18,141 nt of DNA from Candidatus Eiseniibacteriota bacterium (lineage in GTDB: Bacteria > JAFGKV01): NCBI GenBank assembly GCA_025453925.1, contig JALOPK010000022.1:1-18141 (forward strand), in the 5' to 3' direction. A program made the position numbers and the translations under genes. Under the pieces are notes generated by a model that ran no database searches, was not told the origin of the DNA, and saw nothing but the letters and a program-made list of their open reading frames with translations. Shown piece by piece: positions 8,201 to 13,693 of the stretch. Positions within the stretch are counted from its first letter, which is position 1, and each line of letters begins with the position of its first letter.

Positions 8201-9078
8201 GTGGAGTTTTCGGATCCCTTGGTGATCTGCGCCGGGCTCGCCGGTGCTTCGAGCAGGCCCTTCGAGTGGCCGAGGAGTTCGGCGACAGGTTCGGAATCGC
8301 AATATCCTGCGCCAGCATCGGCTTAGTCTGCGTGCTTCGGGGAGAGTACGACCAGGCGATCCGATACTTCGCCCGACAGAAGGAAGTGGCCGAGGAGACG
8401 GGTGATCTGTACAACGTCGCCTATGCCGCGGGGAACATCGGGGAAGTTCTGGAGAAGACCGGGGAGCCCCGCGAGGCCCTTCGGCTCTACGAGAAGAAAC
8501 TGGAGATCTCCCTTGAGATGGGCTACCAGCAAGGAGTCGGCATCGCGCTCAGTTGCCTCGGCCGGGTATGGGCAGAATTGGGAGACCACAGGACAGCCAT
8601 CGGTCTTCACGACAGGGCTATCGCGATCGGGCGTGAGTTGCGCCTGGATGACTACCTCTGTGGATACCTGAATCTCCGGGTTCAAGCCGAACTCCTCCTG
8701 CTCCCGGGGCCGGGCCCGGCCAGGGTGGAAGCATTGGAGGAAATGGCGCGCCAGGCGCTGCAGGTTGCCGCGAGGGTCGGCAAGACTGAGGAGGCCACGG
8801 TAGCCGGGGTACTGCTTGCACGGCTCGAGGCAGCCCGCGGAGCCGTGGTCGCGGCGACTTCCCGTCTGCTGGGACTGCGGCATGCGGCGACCCCGCGGGC
8901 CGAGGCGCGTATCCTCCACGCGCTATTCGACATCACCGGGGATGAGCAGTACAGGGCTGAGGCCCGCGAGGCCTATGACCGAGTTCTGGCGGAGTGCCCC
9001 GATTGCAGGCTCCGACGGGAGCGATCCGGGCTCGACGCCGCTGATCCGAAACTGGAGACACCAGCCCGGCTAACCTGA
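5281..9078 (+). CDS. Soluble adenylyl cyclase-like protein: two cyclase domains, P-loop NTPase, TPRs
   Basis: A 1265-aa cytosolic signalling protein, predicted to make a cyclic nucleotide (probably cAMP). Cyclase domain 1 (about 20-180) has DIVGFT with D30 and KFVGD with K76 and D80, the two metal-binding Asp, but lacks the Asn/Arg pair. Cyclase domain 2 (about 215-385) lacks the first metal Asp (FLAF) yet has FGDKG (K261) and VVNLAAR (N329, R333), the transition-state residues. Together they could form one working site, as in animal soluble adenylyl cyclase. VGRRREL at 395 begins an NTPase with Walker A GSAGIGKS (424-431) and Walker B ILELEDCQW (from about 556). Residues about 790-1120 are TPR-like helices (GDRKGVAYTLGNMG and similar). 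Start is a GTG 24 nt after the TfoX-like gene; its ribosome site is weak. Oddity: Lys322 stands where Thr or Asp usually contacts the purine, so the product is not certain. Confidence 0.9.
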   Translation: MRQLIPPFIHDRAGGRRDTGRFRATVLSLDIVGFTSMTQRLMILGRAGAEAVTGIINEVFDPAAREIDRHGGWIGKFVGDQVVAFFQTDSHLVACHAAEALQGFFRGLPPFATPVGAVRLHARIGIAQGMVSWGILRGPTRDVFYFRGRALSRCMRAQARCEPGGISIDSPPAAAASRFETSGTEPRPPSLDSALVSRFVPTSVLELEEAGEFREIACVFLAFRPEKRRLSHAFLRRFVPVIVDAVGAHDGFLSELDFGDKGSLALVYLGAPVGMERPAAHAASLALQIRAKTAGWATIRAGISQGRVFAGFVGSDLRCEYKAVGSVVNLAARLMSAAPWDRVYLDQNAVRRVDRFRTAPVTPVALKGYADPIPAFELLARSEDSSTRGVAAPLVGRRRELERMRRFLEPLELGRSVGVLYVDGSAGIGKSRLVQELRTEATEGGCMWIPMPCDEILRQSLNPLRYLAREYFGCTSGRTGEQRVAGFDARFRALIERADPDGRAELERCRSILGAAVDLRWEDSPYERLDARGRRELTFRAFKLLLKVEARQRPVILELEDCQWVDADTAEFIRALMQNVDEYPLAVIAVARLHDDGSAFRLSLGNVAQDHVCLDRMDEETTNELLCGLLGGAPSSQFRELLWRRSEGNPFYLGQLARFMMETGAICLRHGHYDVAGDAGELPDTISAVLTARIDRLAGQLRDAVKHASVLGREFNIRLLDAMLNGERTEMLLEAGSREAIWEPLSELVYIFGHALIREAAYQMQLQRTLRKLHRLAAETIEDLYRADLSPHAGALAHHYDRAGDVMRAEPYLWRAAEAAESRWGNQEALACYRRLASYPGDADREIDLGRRQVTLLERIGKLEDAERTARECVDKSRQLHEPGPLIGSLNALGNVLFRRGMPDDAHDCFQEALRHATAHNDLKGISAAANNIGRIHRLHGRFQEAMSFFKKDLRVGLRLGDRKGVAYTLGNMGGVFGSLGDLRRARRCFEQALRVAEEFGDRFGIAISCASIGLVCVLRGEYDQAIRYFARQKEVAEETGDLYNVAYAAGNIGEVLEKTGEPREALRLYEKKLEISLEMGYQQGVGIALSCLGRVWAELGDHRTAIGLHDRAIAIGRELRLDDYLCGYLNLRVQAELLLLPGPGPARVEALEEMARQALQVAARVGKTEEATVAGVLLARLEAARGAVVAATSRLLGLRHAATPRAEARILHALFDITGDEQYRAEAREAYDRVLAECPDCRLRRERSGLDAADPKLETPARLT

Positions 9079-9100
9079 CTGACGCATGCGCGGGCGATCA

Positions 9101-9153
9101 CGGCTGGCGAAGCGCCGGAGGCGCAGACGCACCTGCTCGGCCCTCGCCAGCCG
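9101..9153. terminator. Large inverted repeat between convergent genes
   Basis: CGGCTGGCGA (9101-9110) is a perfect inverted match of TCGCCAGCCG (9144-9153). Inside, GCGCC (9112-9116) pairs with GGCGC (9120-9124) around a GGA loop. It sits in the 94-nt gap between the end of the cyclase gene (9078) and the end of the minus-strand membrane-protein gene (9173), exactly where a two-way terminator is expected. No T-runs flank it, so Rho-independent action is not proven. Confidence 0.5.
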
Positions 9154-9172
9154 CGGCCGGGGCAGCGGATCC

Positions 9173-9460
9173 TCAGTCTGAAGGCGGGGCCGCCTCCCCG
9201 TGGACTGCAGCCCGCACCTTGCAGGCGAAGGGGTGTTTCTTCGAGCCATGCCCCTTGTGGTGCGCAGGGTGACCGCCGAACAGCAGGTGGCCCAGCACGA
9301 ACAGCCCGACAGCCTGCCAGTAGCCGATGGCGGTCAGGCCGAAGATGGGCGGCATGAGCCAGTTCCAGAGGTGCTGGACGACCAGGCCAAGCACCAGGCC
9401 GAGGGCTGCCACGCCGGCTATGCCGAGTACCACCCACCCGAAGATCGTCAGTGCTTTCAT
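9173..9460 (-). CDS. Small two-span membrane protein with His-rich tail
   Basis: A 95-aa inner-membrane protein. Spans are near residues 4-30 and 45-62, with HLWNWLMPPIFGL between them (30-42), a motif I recognise from small conserved hypothetical proteins that often follow ECF sigma factor genes. The tail has five His (64, 67, 68, 71, 76) in GGHPAHHKGHGSKKHP and might bind metal. The ATG at 9460 is preferred because AAGGAGGACGCG lies just before it, although the frame is open further upstream. It begins 25 nt after the sigma factor stop and is likely co-transcribed. Possible roles are modulation of the sigma factor or being its target; neither is shown by the sequence. Confidence 0.8.
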   Translation of the reverse strand: MKALTIFGWVVLGIAGVAALGLVLGLVVQHLWNWLMPPIFGLTAIGYWQAVGLFVLGHLLFGGHPAHHKGHGSKKHPFACKVRAAVHGEAAPPSD

Positions 9461-9485
9461 CGCGTCCTCCTTATTGAACGTTGTC

Positions 9486-9995
9486 TCACGACTGAATGAT
9501 GCCCTGTTCCTGAAGCCGAACCCGGATCGCATCCACGGCGCGCTTCTTCCGCGCCATCAAGGTGCCCATTGGCTCGCCGGTCTCGGCGGACATTTCCCGA
9601 AAGGTTTTGCCGTCGAGGACATTGGCGACGAAGGCGTGGCGCTGCGGCGCGGGGAGCGCGTCCACCGCCACGGCAACCGCCTCGATGACCTCTGCGTTGT
9701 CCATCAGCTCGTTTGCGTCGGGGGTCCCGTTGAGGAGCGCCTCTATGCCGGCGTTTTCCTCACGGGCCTTTCGGCTCCTATCGGATCGCACCAGGTCCAC
9801 ACAGCGGCGGCGAACCAGCGTGTACAACCACCCGATCATACTCTCGACGGTCGGGAGGATGTCGGGGGCCTCCATGATGCCCAGCATCACTTCCTGGACG
9901 ACGTCGTCGGCCTCCGCATCGGAGCGCAGGATGCGCCGCGCCCGGGCGACCAGACGCTCCCTGTACTCCTCGAACACCTCTGCGACCAACGACAC
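9486..9995 (-). CDS. ECF-type RNA polymerase sigma factor
   Basis: A 169-aa sigma-70 family protein of the extracytoplasmic function type. Region 2 spans about residues 5-75 (YRERLVARARRILRS, DADDVVQEVMLGI pattern, WLYTLVRRRCVDLVR) and region 4 about 110-165 (LPAPQRHAFVANVLDGKTFREMS, then the helix-turn-helix ETGEPMGTLMARKKRAV). The start is a GTG at 9995 with AAGGAGC 5 nt upstream; the frame stays open to 10280, but that extension has no homology to sigma factors and is Arg/Pro-rich. No zinc-finger anti-sigma gene lies next to it; the only partner is the small membrane protein downstream. It probably directs a stress or envelope regulon, but its target promoters cannot be read here. Confidence 0.9.
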   Translation of the reverse strand: MSLVAEVFEEYRERLVARARRILRSDAEADDVVQEVMLGIMEAPDILPTVESMIGWLYTLVRRRCVDLVRSDRSRKAREENAGIEALLNGTPDANELMDNAEVIEAVAVAVDALPAPQRHAFVANVLDGKTFREMSAETGEPMGTLMARKKRAVDAIRVRLQEQGIIQS

Positions 9996-10108
9996 GGTCC
10001 GCTCCTTCCCGCGAAATGCAGGAATCCCTATCTCTTGCTCCGGCGTGGACACTGCGCGCGACAACTGCGGCGCCAATCCTTGCGACGGATCGTCATCACG
10101 GCTGCGTC

Positions 10109-10136
10109 TGGCTGTAGCCACCCCGCTCCGCGGGGT
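10109..10136 (-). promoter_or_regulatory. Two adjoining hairpins in the sigma factor leader
   Basis: Two inverted repeats lie 114-141 nt upstream of the sigma factor start: TGGCT-GT-AGCCA at 10109-10120 and ACCCCGC-TCC-GCGGGGT at 10120-10136. If the promoter is upstream, they would be in the 5' leader and could act as an operator, an attenuator or a stable RNA fold. Nothing links them to a known regulator. Confidence 0.25.
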
Positions 10137-10251
10137 CTCGTGCCAATCCGACCGGGCGTCTCGCCGTAAGCCTGGCGGATCCTCACCAGGAGCCTTCACC
10201 CCATGGTCGGCGCCACTACGGGTCCTATTGCACAACCCACGGCGTCGCGGC

Positions 10252-10280
10252 TTGCGCGAAGGGCAAGAATATGCTATCAC
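10252..10280 (+). promoter_or_regulatory. Possible promoter of tRNA-Arg
   Basis: TTGCGC (10252-10257) and TATCAC (10275-10280) are 17 nt apart and end 11 nt before the tRNA. The overlapping TATGCTAT at 10270-10277 is AT-rich against a GC-rich background. Both boxes are weak matches, so the call rests mainly on position. Confidence 0.3.
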
Positions 10281-10291
10281 TTAGCCCGTGC

Positions 10292-10367
10292 GCACCCGTA
10301 GCTCAAAGGATAGAGCATCTGACTTCGGATCAGAGGGCTGCAGGTTCGAGTCCTGCCGGGTGTACCA
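10292..10367 (+). tRNA. tRNA-Arg (anticodon UCG)
   Basis: A full 76-nt cloverleaf with encoded CCA. Acceptor GCACCCG pairs with CGGGTGT (one G-U). The D arm is GCTC-AAAGGAT-AGAGC. The anticodon stem TCTGA/TCAGA holds loop CTTCGGA, giving anticodon TCG, which reads CGN arginine codons. The T arm is GCAGG-TTCGAGT-CCTGC. It stands alone, divergent from the ECF sigma factor gene. tRNA genes can be integration sites, but I see no 3'-end duplication in this window. Confidence 0.97.
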
Positions 10368-10376
10368 GCCACAGCC

Positions 10377-10415
10377 CGCGTTCTCTCGTTGGGCCTGGGG
10401 GCCGGCGAGAATGCG
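10377..10415 (+). terminator. Hairpin after tRNA-Arg
   Basis: CGCGTTCTC (10377-10385) pairs with GAGAATGCG (10407-10415) with one G-U pair; the loop holds GGCC-TGGG-GGCC, which may pair too. It begins 10 nt past the tRNA CCA. A second palindrome, GGGGATTCCCC, follows at 10420-10430. No T-run is present, so this is a probable but unproven terminator. Confidence 0.4.
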
Positions 10416-10567
10416 CGCGGGGGATTCCCCGATGCACACCAACAGGCGCAGGAGCCCTTGATGGCGCCACGCGCCGTTTGAGCAGGATTCCAGATGATCC
10501 GCCCGTCAATGCGACGCTCTGAGCTGGGCCTTCCCGTCCTCACACCATCCGCGAGAGGGTCGCCCTG

Positions 10568-11137
10568 ATGTTCATCGGCTGCAGGCATCTGCGGGAGCTG
10601 CTTGAGAGCCAGCGCGAGATCATCGAGCGGCATGTCGACCGGCACAAGTGGTTCCGCCATATCGATAGTCGGGAAGCTGCCATCAGCGACTTCATCGAGA
10701 AGTTCGGTTGGATCATGCGGGAGTTCCACTGTACGCAGGTCTGCACCGATCGTACGGAATGCGAGCAGCCATCCCGCCTCACTAGTGATGGTCGTCTCCC
10801 CTACTCTCCTCCCCAGAGGCGCGAACACCCGATCTCGCCGTCAAGGCTCGAACTCATGCGTTGCGTGGAGGTGGCCGGCGATGGCCCCCTTGGCGACAAG
10901 CAGGCGTCTGCCCCTGCGTTCTTCTCCAGGTGTCGCCATCTGGATATGCTCCTGGAGAGCCAAGCCGACATCATCCAGCGACACCTCGAGCGCCATATGT
11001 GGTTCCGCCGCATCGACAACCGTGAGGAAGCCCTCAGGGATTTCGTGAGTGAGTTCGGGTGGGTCATGCGGGAGCTCTACTGCGGGAGTATCTGCGGCGA
11101 CCGGCGGGAATGCCCGGCCGAGCAGGATCGGCCATGA
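10568..11137 (+). CDS. Tandem-duplicated Cys/His module protein, function unknown
   Basis: A 189-aa soluble protein with two copies of one module, residues 4-65 and 121-182, about 60% identical (37 of 62 by eye) with no gaps. Each copy has C-R-H-L, L-L-E-S-Q, H-x3-H-x-W-F-R, D-F, F-G-W-x-M-R-E and C-x3-C-x5-C. Potential ligands keep the same spacing: C5, H7, H22, H26, C55, C59, C65 against C122, H124, H139, H143, C172, C176, C182, every one offset by 117. This pattern suggests bound zinc, iron or an Fe-S cluster, but I do not recognise a characterised family. The linker (66-120) has low complexity and its own Cys99. No signal peptide or membrane span is seen. GAGAGGG lies 9 nt before the ATG. 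It is alone between the tRNA and a secreted-protein gene. Confidence 0.8.
   Translation: MFIGCRHLRELLESQREIIERHVDRHKWFRHIDSREAAISDFIEKFGWIMREFHCTQVCTDRTECEQPSRLTSDGRLPYSPPQRREHPISPSRLELMRCVEVAGDGPLGDKQASAPAFFSRCRHLDMLLESQADIIQRHLERHMWFRRIDNREEALRDFVSEFGWVMRELYCGSICGDRRECPAEQDRP
10577..11113 (+). repeat. Intragenic duplication of a 62-codon module
   Basis: Codons 4-65 (10577-10762) and 121-182 (10928-11113) are two copies of the same module, 351 nt apart, separated by an unrelated 55-codon linker. Words such as GTGGTTCCGCC and GAGAGCCA are shared at nucleotide level, but third positions differ widely, so the duplication is not recent. Confidence 0.8.
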
Positions 11138-11425
11138 TGGTCAGTGCCATCGGGCATCGGTTGACAGTGATCCGCCGTCAGTAGGCCCCCGAGCCGAGTT
11201 TCACCGGCGCCTCGGCATCCCCAATTCGACTCCCACGCGGGAAATGCAGCAACCGAGCCGTGCCGACTCAGTCTTCATACCCCCCGGCTGCCTTGACTCC
11301 CGGATGAACTTGCGGCACTTTCCGTGCAGGTGCCAGGGGCCATGTCATGCCTGGCCCCTGGGCGGCCGGGAGGATGTCCGCGTCGATGCCGCTCGACGCG
11401 TGATCCCACACACCAGGAGGTGGCC
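11138..11425 (+). other. Upstream region of the secreted calcium-type repeat protein
   Basis: These 288 nt hold no convincing gene. TTGACA at 11161-11166 and TTGACT at 11293-11298 are -35-like but lack good -10 boxes at the right distance. The main structure is the inverted repeat at 11333-11361, listed separately. The ribosome site CCAGGAGGTGGCC ends directly before the ATG at 11426 and is nearly the same as the one before the repeat-protein gene starting at 3169. Confidence 0.5.
11333..11361 (+). repeat. Perfect 10-bp inverted repeat in a gene leader
   Basis: CCAGGGGCCA (11333-11342) and TGGCCCCTGG (11352-11361) form a perfect 10-bp stem with a 9-nt loop, 64 nt upstream of the secreted-protein start. 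It could be a terminator for the duplicated-module gene, a leader hairpin that stabilises or attenuates the next mRNA, or an operator. There is no T-run after it. Confidence 0.55.
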
Positions 11426-13534
11426 ATGGCTCAGGTTTCGTGGGCTCGCGTGGTCGGTTTGTGTCTCATCCGAATCTTGCTCTTCGCGGAGGTGGGGATC
11501 TCGGATCCCGCCCAGACAGCCCAGCGACGCTTTATCGTTCACGACAAGGGATTGCAGCAGTTAGGCATGGACAACCGGGGGGAGCTCGGGAACCCTGACG
11601 CGCTGCCCATATGGTTGCCGGAGCTTGAGTATCCCCGGGGTAGCGGCACTACTTTCCTGTTCTCTGCCGGGTTGTGGGTGGGAGGGATCAGAGACGGCGT
11701 GCCGATTGTCTCGGTGTGCACCGACGGTGACAACGGGACGAAGGAGTTTTCAGGTCAGGAGCTCGCGACACAGCCGGACCAGGAGAACTACAGCATCGAG
11801 AGCATCGGGTGGCTCGGGAAGAGCACTGATTCGCTCACCACGAGCGATCAGGAGTCGGCGCTGCTCGGCAGAGTCGAGACGCCATATGGCCAGTCCATCA
11901 ACATCGGGTGTGTCCACTACCTCGGCCTTGGTCGCTACGGCGTCGATGACGACGGCGACGGCCGAATCGATGAGGATCCCGCAGGCGACATCTCATGCGA
12001 CTACCAGGATAACGACGACGACGGGTTGTATGACGGGGAGGACTCTGATCTGGATGGCGACATGGTTCCCGGCAGCCGTGACGACGATGGTGACGGACTA
12101 ATCGACGAGGATGATGCCGCTCGTGCGCCTCAAGAGTTCCTTACGGTGTTTGCGGACACATGTGAGGCGTGTGTTGATCGCCCAGATAGCGATTGCGTGG
12201 TTCCGCTGGGAGTGCTTGTGGTGCAGCACTCATACCAGTGGTACGAGACGTTTGCGGATGATTTCATCCTCTGCAAGTACGATGTCCGGAATATCGGAGA
12301 AACGACACTTACGGGCGTGGCATTGGGAGTATTCGCTGATTTCGACGTGACCTTCCCGATGGATTGGGGTGGGTCGCCGGACAACATTACGTTCTTCCTG
12401 GACAGTCTCTCTATGGCAGTCGGGGCTGATAACGACTTCGACTATGGGCAACTCGCCGCGCGCTTCTTCGGCCTCCGGTTGATCGAGACTCCCCCGTCCC
12501 CGACTCCAGTCACCTATGCCAGCTTTGAACGCATGACCGGAGGAGACCCCACCAACAACGCCGGGAAGTACACGTGCATGACGTCAGGCGTCGTGGATCC
12601 TCCGTCAGATTATGCATGGGGGGATTGGAGGTTTCTGATCTCTGTTGGCCCTTTGGGTGACTTGCACCCCGGCGAATCGATGACAATCGTCTTCGCAATC
12701 GTCAACGGTGTGGAGGAGCAAGACCTGATCGATCATGCCATCTATGCCCGGAATATGTGGGAGAGTGGGTTGCTGGGACCATCGGCACCCGCGTCACCGG
12801 CCTTCACGGTGCGACCTGTCAACCGTGGCGCCGAGGTGTTATGGGCGGACAATGCGGAGCCCAGCATGGACCGGCTGACCGGGAGGCCGGACTTCCAGGG
12901 CTACCACATCTGGCGAACCGCGGACGGCATCCAATGGACGTTAGCGGCGAGCTACGATCTGCCCGACACGATTGGGCTCAATCTGGGCTGGCCGCCGGAC
13001 GCAAACGAGGATGCCGCGAACGAGAACGGGTACGTGTACGAGTACGTGGATGAGGGGCTGATGAACGGGGCGAGGCTGCGCTATGTGGTGACGGCGTTCG
13101 ACGATGGGCACAACGGGGATGGGATCAACACGGAAGCATGGGACCAGTACCATGATGGCACGGGCGTGCTGGAATCCGACCGATCGCCGGGTCTGCAGCA
13201 GGAGGTGGTGCCCGCTGAAGCCAGGGTGGCCGAAGGGTGCGTGGACAGTGTGTACGTCGTGCCGAACCCCTACATAGGCTCGTCAGTGCTCGATCGGTAT
13301 GGCCTGGATGGGCGAGGCGTGATCGAGTTCCGAGGGTTGCCACCGGTGTGCGCTATCGCGATCTACACACTGGCTGGCGATGTAGTGCGGGAGCTGGAGC
13401 ATGTGAATGGGCTGTCGTGGGAAGCGTGGGATGTGCGGAGCTCGGAGAACCGTGACGTGGCGGGGGGAGTCTACCTATACAGGATCTCCAGCGGAAGCAG
13501 GGAGCGCATCGGGAAGCTCGCGATCGTCAGGTAG
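11426..13534 (+). CDS. Secreted protein with Asp-rich calcium-type repeats and C-terminal sorting-like domain
   Basis: A 702-aa protein probably exported: residues 6-25 are hydrophobic after a short start (MAQVSWAR), a weak signal peptide. Residues about 45-170 resemble the N-terminal part of large secreted proteins in FCB-type bacteria (FLFSAGLWVGG). Residues 174-231 are Asp-rich, with DDDGDGRIDED, DNDDDGLYDG, DLDGDMVPG and DDDGDGLIDED, like thrombospondin type 3 or dockerin-type calcium loops. Residues about 450-595 hold a fibronectin-like part (FQGYHIWRT, YEYVDEG, RYVVTAFDDG). Residues about 606-702 (VYVVPNPY, IEFRGLP, IYTLAGDVVREL, WDVRSSENRDVAGGVYLYRI) match the FlgD Ig-like/type IX sorting-style end. 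The ATG has AGGAGGT 6 nt upstream; a longer frame from 11324 lacks one. No enzyme motif is seen. It lies alone and converges on the transporter genes. Confidence 0.85.
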   Translation: MAQVSWARVVGLCLIRILLFAEVGISDPAQTAQRRFIVHDKGLQQLGMDNRGELGNPDALPIWLPELEYPRGSGTTFLFSAGLWVGGIRDGVPIVSVCTDGDNGTKEFSGQELATQPDQENYSIESIGWLGKSTDSLTTSDQESALLGRVETPYGQSINIGCVHYLGLGRYGVDDDGDGRIDEDPAGDISCDYQDNDDDGLYDGEDSDLDGDMVPGSRDDDGDGLIDEDDAARAPQEFLTVFADTCEACVDRPDSDCVVPLGVLVVQHSYQWYETFADDFILCKYDVRNIGETTLTGVALGVFADFDVTFPMDWGGSPDNITFFLDSLSMAVGADNDFDYGQLAARFFGLRLIETPPSPTPVTYASFERMTGGDPTNNAGKYTCMTSGVVDPPSDYAWGDWRFLISVGPLGDLHPGESMTIVFAIVNGVEEQDLIDHAIYARNMWESGLLGPSAPASPAFTVRPVNRGAEVLWADNAEPSMDRLTGRPDFQGYHIWRTADGIQWTLAASYDLPDTIGLNLGWPPDANEDAANENGYVYEYVDEGLMNGARLRYVVTAFDDGHNGDGINTEAWDQYHDGTGVLESDRSPGLQQEVVPAEARVAEGCVDSVYVVPNPYIGSSVLDRYGLDGRGVIEFRGLPPVCAIAIYTLAGDVVRELEHVNGLSWEAWDVRSSENRDVAGGVYLYRISSGSRERIGKLAIVR

Positions 13535-13555
13535 CCGAGACGGATCACGACGGTT

Positions 13556-13576
13556 TCGGTGGTCTTTGGGCACCGA
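13556..13576. terminator. Short hairpin between convergent genes
   Basis: TCGGTG (13556-13561) pairs with CACCGA (13571-13576) around a 9-nt loop, in the 63-nt gap between the secreted-protein stop and the stop of the small transporter partner. The stem is short and has no T-run, so the call depends on its position. Confidence 0.25.
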
Positions 13577-13597
13577 GCACCGGCCCTGGCGATTCGC

Positions 13598-13693
13598 CTA
13601 CCTGTTGGTCAGCACCTTCCGGAAGCAGTAGACAACCAGAGTCAGAACCAAGACCCATGATGTCGCCATGAAGATGACGCCGCCCAGGGTCAT
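13598..13693 (-). CDS. 31-aa single-span partner of the NSS transporter
   Basis: A very short gene encoding MTLGGVIFMATSWVLVL, then TLVVYCFRKVLTNR. One hydrophobic helix covers residues about 5-23 and is followed by a basic tail (R25, K26, R31), so it should lie N-out or anchored with its C-terminus in the cytoplasm. AGGAGGGAGGG precedes the ATG, inside the end of the transporter gene, and the ATG overlaps the transporter stop as ATGA. Many NSS-family transporter genes are followed by tiny membrane proteins; MetS, the small subunit of the Corynebacterium MetPS importer, is the studied example. Sequence similarity to MetS is not clear to me, so partner status rests on gene order, coupling and topology. 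Confidence 0.75.
   Translation of the reverse strand: MTLGGVIFMATSWVLVLTLVVYCFRKVLTNR

Noticed and set aside
9996-10280. N-terminal extension of the sigma factor up to 10280
   Set aside because: Residues there are Arg/Pro-rich without sigma homology, and the GTG at 9995 has a good ribosome site at the correct spacing.
10292-10367. tRNA-Arg as an attachment site of a genomic island beginning with the duplicated-module gene
   Set aside because: No integrase gene and no duplicate of the tRNA 3' end is seen in the window, and base composition does not change clearly.
10271-10522. 83-codon plus-strand open frame over the tRNA
   Set aside because: It reads through the whole tRNA-Arg gene, a common artefact.
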